A stretch of DNA of 64,000 nucleotides, from positions 6,882,001 through 6,946,000 of the forward strand of contig NC_091967.1 in assembly GCF_036711975.1 (NCBI RefSeq). The letters run 5' to 3'. Shown here piece after piece: positions 1-10,800 of the stretch; position 1 is the first letter of the stretch; each line of letters opens with the position of its first letter. The translations under genes and the position numbers were made by a program. The DNA is from Onthophagus taurus. Taxonomy: Eukaryota > Arthropoda > Insecta > Coleoptera > Scarabaeidae. A model generated the notes under the pieces. It searched no databases, was not told where the DNA came from, and saw only the letters and a list, made by a program, of their open reading frames with translations.

Positions 1-24
1 AAACAAAATTTCCAATAAAATTTA

Positions 25-1225
25 TTAATAGGTGATATCGTGTGAATACAATTTTTGCGCGTCATGGTTTGGTTGGGATGGATTTTGTACGTAACTTTCT
101 GGTCCAACGGGAATATTAGTACCAGCAACTCTAAATCCATGAGCGTCGGCAACGTAATGTACAGTTTGAAGAACTCCGTTCCCATCGATATAAGAATAAC
201 CACCTCTTACAACTCCATCAGCAGATTTTGTTTCAGATTTACTACTCCACGGACCGGTGTAACCATACGAATATTGTCCGTAACCATCTTGAGCTTGGTA
301 TTGATGAAGAATTGGTGCATAAGCAACCACTGGTTGTTTAGCAATAACGGGTGCCGCTACAATTTGAGGTGCTCGAACGGGTACGACATACGATCCTGTT
401 TGATATGTTACAGGACTAATACTAGGTCCAGCAAATTGATGTTGAGTAGCTACCGCAAGATCTCTAGCTTTGGTTGCTTCAACAGCCGCTAAATGTTCCG
501 CTCTGGCTTTAATAACTTCTGGTAAATCGTGAATTTGAGCGGGATGTTGAACCGGGATTTGAACGGCAGCGAGATGTTGCGCTTTGATAGCTTCGTATTG
601 AGCTAAATGGCGCGCTTTAGCTGCTGCGACTTCTGGAAGATCTTGAACTGGTTGAAGAATTGGAACGGCATTAATTGGAACTGCGACTGGATTAGAATAT
701 TGTACAGTTCTAGCTGCAAGATGCTCGCTTTTAATAGTTTCGAACTCTGATAAATGTTTGGCTTTAGCGTAAGCAACATCCGGTAAATCTTGTGGAAGAT
801 TTGTCGCTGCTACTCTAAATCCGTGTGCAGGATCTGCAACGTACTCAACGCTTTGAAGAACTCCATGTGAATCAATGTAGGAATACCCCCCTCTGGTTAC
901 ACCATCAGCAGTTTTTGTTTCCGTTTTGGTTGCTGTTGGTGTTGCGTAACCGTATATGTATTGACCATGGATGTCTTGAGCGTGGTATAGAGATTGAACT
1001 GGGTGATTATAAGGAGCCAATCCTACTGTAACTCCATATGCAGGAATAACGTGCGTTCTTCCTTCATACGCCAATAGAAGTAAAATCGTTATAGATATCG
1101 TGACCTAGAAAATTAATTCATTGCCAGGTGAGAGTGAAAGGACACCGCAGAGAGGATAAATTCTTTAGGTATTATGTAACATTAAGAAGAAATTTTAAAA
1201 TGAAATAACTTACGAAACGAGACAT
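25..1225 (-). CDS. Cuticular protein with two Rebers-Riddiford (chitin_bind_4) domains
   Basis: Structural cuticle protein expected to be secreted and to bind chitin. Two coding exons: 1214-1225 (four codons, MSRF) and 25-1104, joined by an intron with GTAAGT donor and CTAG acceptor in phase 0, giving 363 aa. The tiny first exon splits the signal peptide (MSRF then a run of I/T/L ending near residue 15), a common arrangement in insect cuticle genes. RR domain 1 spans about residues 48-108 and domain 2 about 277-336; both contain a GQY.YGY start, ADGV.RGGYSYID and a YVAD..HGFRVA.TN.P end. Between them are three degenerate repeats built on DLPEV..AKA.HL, then an Ala/Val/Pro/Gln stretch. Ending domains in HGFRVA.TN.P resembles RR-1/cuticle-protein-6-like members rather than RR-2; this subclass call is inference. 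The TAA stop overlaps an AATAAA on the minus strand (21-26), so the 3' UTR is short. Confidence 0.93.
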
Positions 1226-1266
1226 GATTAGCTCCTCTTCACAAACGTACACCAGGAGAATTTCTT

Positions 1267-1308
1267 AATGACTAACGAAATTTACTATTTGAAGAATGTT
1301 ATATAAGG
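1267..1308 (-). promoter_or_regulatory. Candidate core promoter of the cuticle gene (TATA + initiator)
   Basis: On the minus strand CTTATATAA lies at about 1299-1307 and an initiator-like TTAGTCATT at 1267-1275, roughly 30 bp downstream, which is normal TATA-to-start spacing. The ATG follows at 1225, leaving a 5' UTR of about 50 nt. Position and spacing are seen; use as a promoter is inferred. Confidence 0.5.
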
Positions 1309-1907
1309 TTAACCGCACCTTTAACCTCGCCTGCTGCTGCTGGTTTACGTCTGGTCTTTTGTTAGATACGGAGACAACTATATAGAACGGAGGTAGAAGC
1401 GTTGTAAGAACTCTTATTTTCCGGAAGTCGCAACAAGGTCATTATTGATAGTATTTTAAGTTGATTTATAGATACGAACCTATTATATTCGAGTTAGATC
1501 GCAATTTCTATTTAAAAAATAAATTAATGCAAATCAAGTCGGGTTCGATTACATTAAGGATATAGGTTCGTCAACGAGATAAAGAAAAATAGAATTTGAA
1601 AAGCTCAAATGTGGTTGGTTTCTTAAAGCATTCAGGGAGCGGAAGCTCCGTACCCCGTCGTCCACCGAACGCTTAAACCTTTCAACTTGGGAGCTTTTGA
1701 TGTTCCAGACGAGAAGCTTTAGCTCGACGACGAATACGAATTCATAAAACAAAACAGCAAGCGGTGATACTGGCGAAAGCTTTCAACTTAACGGAAATTG
1801 AAATTTGACTTTTTTTATTATTTCGCTTTCTAAACATAGAGCAAGCTTTAGATTGCATAAATCGAAATGCAGCAAAAGATGTTCTACTAAAATACTTTTT
1901 ATAATCA
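1309..1907. other. Intergenic, no gene recognised
   Basis: About 600 bases between the cuticle gene promoter and the next ORF. Only a short non-descript frame (1549-1752, minus) is open; it resembles no family I know and I see no repeat structure. Confidence 0.4.
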
Positions 1908-2393
1908 TTATTCTTTGCATAAAGGAGTAGATTTCTCTTTATGATTGTATATGTTGGATGTAGATGGAGTAAGTGGTTCTGATTTAAATATTGTTCGGTT
2001 ATCTGCAGCCTCGGAGATAAAAATACAATTAAGCGAAAATTCTTTTAGTTCGAGAAGAAGGGATCGTAAGAAGGAAGGGTGGTTAATGGAAAACTGTTGT
2101 CGCTCATTATTTATTGAAGGCTCTGCAGTCGAAGCCGAAGTTGGTATCGCGAGAGGGCGTCGCGACGCCACAGCAGAGGACGTTGCTAGTTCAAAACCAA
2201 TTTGCAGATGCAGATGTATGGATATTGGACGTAATCCGATAGACGCGGTGCGGTTGGCACGTGAACCTTGCATCCCAGACCGGGATTTTCCATAATTAAC
2301 TGTAAGTACGTTATGGCAGGCGTCTGAGATTACGGAAACGGGCGTATTGGGTATTAGCCTTTGAATGAGAATAAGAAGTAAAAAACAATTCAT
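1908..2393 (-). CDS. Unrecognised 161-aa ORF, possibly non-coding island
   Basis: Opens with an ATG at 2391-2393 and a short hydrophobic, signal-peptide-like start (MNCFLLLILI), then a Ser/Arg-rich sequence without a domain I recognise. The interval 2090-2340 is clearly more GC-rich than its surroundings. The opposite strand is also open for 116 codons (1945-2295), so the openness may reflect base composition or a conserved non-coding element rather than translation. No promoter or splice context decides between these. Treat as hypothetical. Confidence 0.2.
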   Translation of the reverse strand: MNCFLLLILIQRLIPNTPVSVISDACHNVLTVNYGKSRSGMQGSRANRTASIGLRPISIHLHLQIGFELATSSAVASRRPLAIPTSASTAEPSINNERQQFSINHPSFLRSLLLELKEFSLNCIFISEAADNRTIFKSEPLTPSTSNIYNHKEKSTPLCKE

Positions 2394-4106
2394 TTTGATT
2401 AGTTTTTTTGAATCACATCTTTATTATTGTGTTGTTTATAGATATACATACACAAGTATACACAGTTGCACATTTCGTTACGATTTAATCAGAGTTATTC
2501 TTGGTTTTTGTATATCTATTTAATTTTCACGTACATTAATACGTCCATTTATTTAAAAGAAATGTAAATATAAATAAATAAATAACGAAAATGTGTTTTG
2601 TATTGTTTACAAATCAGATAGAATGAGATGAATTAATGTAATGATGACTTATATTTATAAACATTTAGATTACATTCCGTGTAATTACACATACATTAAT
2701 ATTAATACGATAATTATGGTACATATATTGTAATTTTAGCATACATATTAAATTTTATTTACATTTATTAAACTATCTCTTAACAACGTATTAAAAATTT
2801 ATAAATTTAAAATACTTTGTACACAACGATTATAGACTAAAAATGTTTATTCCAAAATTTTAATTCATATACAAGATTCAATTTTGTTTATTAAAATTAG
2901 TTAAGTAGATGAAAATTGTCATAAATATTACATCAAAAGATCCCTTTTCAAAACCCTCTCACAAAATATTTAATATATTTACGGTCTGTTTCAGTAGCTC
3001 TCAGCAAATAATTAGGATCCGTCAGAACATCCATTTCAATTATAAACTTACAGGTTCTCTCTTAATTATCGGGCATTGGAAGTCTCTAACAAGGCGGAGA
3101 GTTATACTTCATTCATTCCACGAATTCCAATAATCTTTTATTGAATTATTTGTATCTAACTCAACAATTGCTCAAAAATTATTAAAAAAAATTGAAACAG
3201 TTTATGAATGTCTATGAAATTTTCTTCAATAACGTAGTTATCATTTCTGACATAATCCGAGAAAATCAGCTTACGTTGGCAGCGTTACACTCCCTTTAAG
3301 AAACAATTTTCCATCGATAAATTGCGAACTCATTACGTCCCTATTCGCGGATGAGTTTCAGCGGGAGAAACTCGGTCGATGTTATTAGGTTTCGGTTCTA
3401 TACGTGACACATAAGTTTAATTCTATGACAAATTCCCTGAAGGAGTCACCCGGATAATGTTCTCCTTTTGCTAACAGGGTTAATTCAAATTAAATTACAA
3501 TCCAATTAGAAACTGTTACGCTTAATCAAATAAATTTTGAAACTTTTAGATTTAAAGGCTTTCGAATAAAGTAGAAACATAACATTACCTTATTTGATTA
3601 ATACTGACGATAAAAGCAGATATTTGCGTTCTTTTTATAGCGCTATGTGTCATAAATATTGTCAACAAGGACTAAAATAGAGCGAGCTATTCTAGCAACC
3701 CCAATTTAGCCTTTTCCTTTTTGGAAAGAACGGAAAAGGGCGGAGAAAACCCGTTAAGCGGACATGATGAGAAGGTTTTACAGGAGCTCACAGTTAAATA
3801 TGTTCGTAAAAACTTCATTTCCAGATTATCTCAACTTTTTTTATCTTTCAAATTATCTCCTTTTCAGCTTATACGTTTTAAAATTCTTTAATTTATCATT
3901 AATTTTACAAAATAGTATTCTAAAAAAAAATTCGTTACACGATATTTGTTTTATTGTAGAAGTTTAAGATTACATTTTACACCAGATAAGTTTTGTTTAT
4001 TGGTTCAGGATTATCACTATAATTATATAATGTAATTATGCAGAAATTCGTCCTCGCGTTTTCATCCTTGCTTAATATTAACAATTGGTTTGTCAAGAAG
4101 GTTATC
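2394..4106. other. AT-rich intergenic stretch
   Basis: No recognisable coding sequence. Frames such as 2909-3133 and 3764-3967 are short and of compositional type. A slightly GC-richer patch at 3250-3450 is the only visible structure. Confidence 0.4.
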
Positions 4107-4765
4107 AATCTTTAAGAAATCGTATCTCAGAAATAAGTTGAGCTACTGTAATGAATTAAAAAGCATTTAAAGAGAATTTAATCAAAATTGAACACAACTA
4201 AAATCGTACTTCAATTGCAATAAATCTTGATATCACGATTTGATTTCAAAAAAATCTAAAGTTTTATACTATTAATCTTTAAGAAATCGTATCTCAGAAG
4301 TTAGTTGAGATATTGAGCTAAAATAACAAGCATTTTAAAGCTAATTTAATGATCTATAAACGTAGTTAAAATCAGTTTATAATTCCTATAAATCGCGATA
4401 TCACAATTTCTTGTATTTATATTTGCGTAAAATTGATAATAGTTAATTTTTAAGAAATCGTTCTCAGAAAATCGTTGAGATATCGAGCTGAAATAACAAG
4501 CATTTTAAAGCTAATTTAATGATTTACCAACGTAGTTAAAATCATTTTATAATTCCTATAAATCATAATGCCACAATTCTTTTAATTTATCTTTGCGTAA
4601 AATTGATAATTTAATTATTAAATTAATCTTTAAGAAATCGTATCTCAGAAGATAGTTGAGCTAAAATGACAAGCATTTTAAAGCAAATTTAATCATTAAT
4701 CATCGTAGTTACAATCATTTTATTTTAATCATTTTAAAATTCCTATAAACCGTGATGTCTTGTAT
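4107..4765. repeat. Tandem satellite array, four ~171-bp monomers
   Basis: The phrase AATCTTTAAGAAATCGTATC, or a close variant, recurs at about 4107, 4274, 4445 and 4625, spacings of about 167, 171 and 180 bp. Each copy continues with TCTCAGAA...GTTGAG, then AAGCATTTTAAAGC.AATTTAAT, a CGTAGTTA.AATCA segment and AATTCCTATAAA.C. Copies 2 and 3 are most alike; copy 1 is the most diverged and copy 4 carries small insertions and deletions. The monomer is close to nucleosome length, as in many insect satellites, but this is a short interspersed array rather than a centromeric block. Confidence 0.85.
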
Positions 4766-6921
4766 TTGTGGAAAGGTAAAGATAAATCTGGAATGAATTT
4801 ATTGTTGCCAAAAATATTCGCAAACCATCACTCAATTATTTTTAACACCATCTAATTATAGCGTATTTATAGTGTATATTTTATATTTTTTTAATGCATT
4901 TTAAAATTTTTAATTACATAATTTATTTTATTCTAGGTTTGAATTTAAAAGACACAATTTGCCGTGTCCTTGATAAAGTTAAAGACAGTTGAATTCCTCT
5001 CATTAAACTTGGAATAGCGCTGAATTCAAGCCGAAGAAGTTTCGAAAATTATGCGCCAAGTTCCCTGGTAATACTATTATTTTAGATTGCGTTTTCGATA
5101 GATTTGGCTAGGACAAAAACAGCTCGATATTCAAAATTAGATTAAACTGGGCGAATTCATTTCGTTCAAATTGGATTAGAAACTTTATCGCGTCACAATA
5201 TTATCAATAAAGTTAATTATTTTGTTTAAATTGAAATTAATTGTGTGTTATGTTTTGATTGTCCGATTCTTTGATTTTTATCACATCACATCTAAATTAT
5301 ATTAACCCGTATTTTAACAATCCGAACGTTGTGGCATTATGGAATTTAATTCCGGTGTAAATTTCATATTGTAATCGTGCAACAACTCACCTTAATCTCT
5401 TAAAGTGGTCTCAAACTTCCTCGACGAATCCAGGAATAGCGCGGCTATAACACTTTGTTCCGAGGAGTTTTCACGTCATAAATAAGGCCAAATTTATGTG
5501 TAAGTTTGCGCAACTTAATTCACCTGGCAAAAGTGGATTTACCCTCCATATTTTATCGTTTAAAGATCTTTAAAATGAAAGAGATCAAAAAAAGGTTACA
5601 AAAATGGTGTGATTTTTGAAACAGTGAAATCCTCCAATTACATACATGCACAATAATCACGACTTTCTTATGATTTAAGATACCACCGTTCCCTGAAGAG
5701 TGTCAAGTAAAAGCCCCGGGTATCCTCATTCCAATTAAGCGTTAAGCTCGAAAGCTCTGTCGGCTTTTGCGATGAGGATAATGAAGGGAAAAATGCTGAC
5801 AATATAAGGGCGATATTTCATTACGGTTTCCGTTCCTTTTTACTTCCTTTGGTGGCGTTTTAAAAAGAAATTTTCGGGTTTAAACAAAATTTGTCATTTT
5901 CTACTCGACGGTGGTCGAGCTTTAAGCTCCAACTTATCAAAACTCCCGAACGGAAAAGTTAAAACTCCTGGATATAAAGTGTCTGAGATAAAAGAGAGAA
6001 AGATATTTGAACCGAAAACACAATACCCGAGCCAATAAAGCAAAAGGGGGGTTGATTATATCAAAGGATGGAGAATATCATCTCCTTGTTCCTCTTATCG
6101 AAGCCAGATACGGATCTCGTAATTAGTTCGAGAGTAGTTAAGAGAGTTGGCATCGCGGTATTGAAAAACAGGGAAATCTGGAGGAGACCCGTCGATTACG
6201 ACCTCGTGGAATTGGGAAAGTTTTGGAAAACGGTGTAGTTTTAATAGCGAACGTCAATTTAGGTAGAGTTTTTTAAATATTCCAAAATCTCTAACGGAAC
6301 AAATTAATTCATGTAATGTAGTATTGAGACTTCTTAGATTAATATTATTTATTCCACAATCAATATTTTATAGTTATTATTGTTAAAATTCAAAATCAAT
6401 AAAATGTTAGTTATTAATTTTAGAAAAAAATTTTTTTTAATGATTTTAAATGGGAACGTATTGACTAGATTTAATTAAGTACTGATGGTAATCGGTTTAG
6501 TATAAAACATCTTTCATTTACATATTTATTTACATCATCATTATGATTTAAACGATGAAAATTAGTATATTTTGTAGTTATGTTAGTTTACCATAGACTG
6601 AGTCTAATTTTTTTCTTTTTCATTGATTCTCCTTAACATAATTATATTAAGTAGTATAAGTCGTTTGATTTCCCTCTCCGAAGTTACCGTATTTAAATAA
6701 ATGTAAGTATCTACGGTTTTAAAGTACCCTCTAGCAACTCTTCTTATCAAGAAGATCCAAAATAAAATAACCTCAAATCTTCTGTAAATTCGTTATACCT
6801 CGGTACACCCCTTTCTTCGAGGTGCGCCTCCATTTTGTCACCCTCCATAAACGCACATGGCAACTTTCAAAACATTACTTTTTTCCAAATAGGTCTGTGC
6901 GACCTCTTCACCTTTCCTAGG
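4766..6921. other. Intergenic / 3' flank of the octopamine receptor gene
   Basis: No gene recognised. The part near 6500-6920 probably includes the receptor's 3' UTR, but I cannot fix a polyadenylation site. Moderately GC-richer patches occur around 5690-6240. Confidence 0.4.
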
Positions 6922-7856
6922 TCACCTAGAATCCGAACCTTCCCCACCGGGATCACTTTCTTCGCCAAGCGAGTTACTTTGGTGTTGAATATTGTAACTG
7001 GGCGATCTAAATTGTCTACCTTGCATCTGAGAGCCGTCTGAATCTCTTCTAGAACGTGACGCCAACTTGCAAAAACACTTACAGATGATTTTCTTAAAAG
7101 CGAATCGGAAGTCCTTAGAGAATAATGCATAGATGAGAGGATTGATGGCGGAATTACAATATCCTAACCAGAAAAGTATTGAAAACAACAGCGGTGGTAT
7201 GCAACTTTCGCAAAGAGCCCATATCAAATACATAGTAAAAAACGGAAGCCAGCAGAAAATAAATCCACCTACGATTATTCCAAGGGTTTTGGCCGCTTTA
7301 GTTTCCATTCGGAAACGTTTCACTTGGGCTTTAATATTCCTCTTGCCCATTTTCTTTGAAATCACTTTTGGTTTATTGAGCTCATCGCAAACTGACGGGC
7401 TCGGACTTCTCATAGGCCTATCTGTTCCATCGTAACTATCCGATCGTTCGCTATGTCTCCTCTTCGGAGAAGAAAATTTTTGTGACACCCTCAATCGATT
7501 ATCACGTTTAAATATATTTGTCGTCGTCGTCGTATTGTCTTTTCCATTAGCTGTATAATGTACGGCATACGATGGTTGACCGGCTGGTGTTGGAGAAGTA
7601 GGGGTAACGCTTAGGAGATGAGGACCGGATGCATGGGAAGAAGATAAATTTTCAGTTGATGGATAGCTTACGCTTATTTTAACCTTTTCGTGACGACCTC
7701 TTGGACTCGGTGATGCACTACCCGTTGTAGTGGTCGTGCTGTTAGAACCGTTACTATGGGGTGATCCTTGATGTCTTCTTGATGACGACCCACGTCCTCT
7801 ATGAATCCGTAATGTTAAGCGTTGCTCTTCAAAACGATTACCCATTCCTTTTGAAC
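6922..7856 (-). CDS. Oamb: Oamb terminal coding exon (ICL3, TM6, TM7, tail)
   Basis: Acceptor TTTTAG at 7857-7862, continuing the split Gly codon, then GSKGMGNR...LRIHRGRG. 935 bases to a TGA at 6922-6924. Holds most of the third intracellular loop, the [19 protein letters not shown] stretch before TM6, TM6, TM7 and a Ser/Arg/Gly-rich tail. Confidence 0.92.
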
Positions 7857-10800
7857 CTAAAACAAAGTTAAATATGAAATTGACTACATTAATTCGTTGA
7901 TATAATGGTTATTGTGATGACGAACAATGTATAACAATACCGATTCACTACATTTTCCGCGTTAATTTATCTAGGACGCAAATTGCAGACATTCCGAACG
8001 TGTGAACGTGTCGCTGTAAGCATATATCGTCGGTTTATTGGGGACCGCCGAACGTGCCATTGTAGGAAAGCCTCGTAGAAATGAAATACCAACAGTGTCG
8101 CGATCCCTGAATGTATCAGTAAGATATACTGGCAAGGAAATTCATTTTGACGCACGGTTTCTAAACCCACAGTTGGAATTCAACACCTGCTAAGCGAGAG
8201 TACACGATGGTATCTGACCCTTTCGTTCTCGACAAGACGAAAAAGGGATCGTCTTTATTTGAGACGTCAACGTTCACCACCGTCTCCTTTCTCGCTGTGA
8301 TTTATGACGCTATTTTCTTTCGTTGGATATCAAATTTTACCCCTCATTACAAAGAATAATTCCCTCGTGAATATATTTTCTCAATATAATTCAAAAAATT
8401 CTTAATTTATGTTTTATTTCATATTCGAAAATAGTTATGTGGGTTTTATTTTAACTTTCAGAGTTTTAGATTTTCTTACAGTTTGACTGTTAAAAACGAT
8501 AACTTCCTCGGCACGTAAGCTATGCTTAACAATAAAATGCTCCATCAGAAAACCACAACAATGGCACCAGCGTTCTATAATCGCATTGCTATCTGAAATT
8601 TAATATAACGCGCCACCCGCTTGATATCGTTGGGTGGCTTTCCGTTCCAGTTTCGACATTAATCCGTATCTCTTTCAGTAAATTATCTGTGAGCTTTTCC
8701 AGTAAAAGGTGAACATTTTCTTCCATTGAGCGGCTCAGTTTCAAATTGACGGGTTGAAATAAAACTCTCATTAAGTCTCTATTATGAATTGAGATCCAAA
8801 AAGTCGAAATGAAGTAGCGAAGAGGACAATTTCATCTCTTGCGATCGATGAGGCTTTTTGCGCTTGGTCTTAAACGCTTTTGGGTCAATGATAATGCACT
8901 TACAAGCCCTTGCGATGTAATGGAGTTAGTATCCAGTGTAAAGAAGACATTTTCTTCCAAAGTAAAGAGGAGTTATATAGCAAGGAATCATTTTATTTAT
9001 TTCATATTACATAAAAGATGAAAAATTTAAAACTTTCACAATTATTTATTATTTATCACACTTTACAATCTCAATGTTAAAGTTCACTAAATTCGATACT
9101 TAGGGATACAGTTGCTCTTTCAATGTACCGGCCTAATTATAACCAAACAACGGCCTCATTTCGAATTCATAGTACAAAACACACCCAATAAACAACGGAT
9201 AGTTTCCAATACAACAACCCTTCAGAAAGCGGCATTGTCGTCCCAACAGAAAACGTGAGTAGATTGGAGATATCCACCTTTGCCCTTTGAATGGCCGAAT
9301 ATCTATTCTCCGAATCGACGCTGCACGCAGTTTGGAAGTTTAAATCAATGACTGAAATTGGTTAAAGAAAAAGTTAAAATTAGCCGGGAATTTTCGTGTG
9401 TACTTGATCACGTGATCCATCGATTCGACGGTTCAAGGATATTTCACGACCGTGTTAAATCGCTTAAATATCCGAAAAGAATCTGTATATAAACTCGGAA
9501 AAAAATGGTGGTGTATTTTCGTCATCATTCCATGTCAACGGTAATGGAACCGTTGGGCGAAGTATAAAATACGTGTCAGGACTGGTAAATATAAAAAATC
9601 TGATTAATCAGGGCGGAATATATTCGCGTATAAAGAAGGAGACAGTCAGTTTAGATTGGGTTGACGCCATCATTTTCTTTTTTAATTTTTTAATAAAGTA
9701 AATGAATCAAATGAAATATTTGAAATTAACCTTTTAAATAGAAGAATTGAGGTAAATGTAATTGAATTATTTTAACAGATATTGAATATCCAATTTCAAC
9801 GTTCAATACATCGAAGCTCTCATAGTTGAAATTTTATAGCCAACAACATTAACTACTGAATTCACAGTAACGAAGCCAACGTAATGTTATAGCAGTTTGA
9901 ATGTATTCAGTAATTCTCTCGGAGTTGCGTAATGGCAAATTTTGAGGTAACTAAAATAGCGGTGTTGTAATCACCAAACAAAACGCAAATTGAAAGTGGC
10001 TTAAATCACATAATAATATTAAAATCTAACGTTTTTCTTGATATTTTCTACCGAACCTGTGTAAAAGTTTTACGACGTTGATGTTTTTAGTACTTTACCC
10101 GTTCTATCTACGATCTAAATATTGGTAAAGGTACGCGCCTTCGTAGTAAAATCGATAAGGATAGCAATCTCACCTAAATAAAATTGAAAACATCAACTCT
10201 GAACCATGCCCAGAAGACCTTCGGATCGTTTGAATTTTAAATTTTGCGGTCACAGGATCGTTCAATAGAAAAAACTTGTAAATTTTCATGTTTCACCGCA
10301 TAAAAAATGTGAAGAGTTCATTTAAACTCATTTTACGTAATGTGTTTTTGTTAACAAAATCAACATTACGCTCGTTAGTAAGTAGAAACTATTCTCTTTG
10401 AGCATTAAACCGCCAAAAGTTAAGCGAGTGTGTTTGATTGATCTCACATTACAATGTAACGTTAGTTAGAATAAAAATTCAACAAACACCGATCCACTCA
10501 AATGTCACATTTGTATTTACCCGAAACACAAAGTAATTACTAGTTTTAAGCGCTATATTTTACATCAAAACTCGGAACGTTTTCAAAAGGAAAGGGTACA
10601 TTTACCCTCGATTCAAATAAAATCGGAATCATTTAGAACGAGACGGTCGTGTTCCGTATGAGAACTCCGACATTTGCATAGTTTAGTGAGTCAATAACTG
10701 TGTACGTATGTAGACGTTGCACAGACTGTATTAGTCGTACAAGAGGCAGGAGGCCGTGTTTAACCTTCGAGCGGGCGCGCTGTTATAAAATTTATCACAA

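Noticed and set aside
4107..4765. CRISPR array
   Set aside because: Units are long, contiguous and diverged, with no spacer-repeat alternation, and the DNA is insect nuclear.
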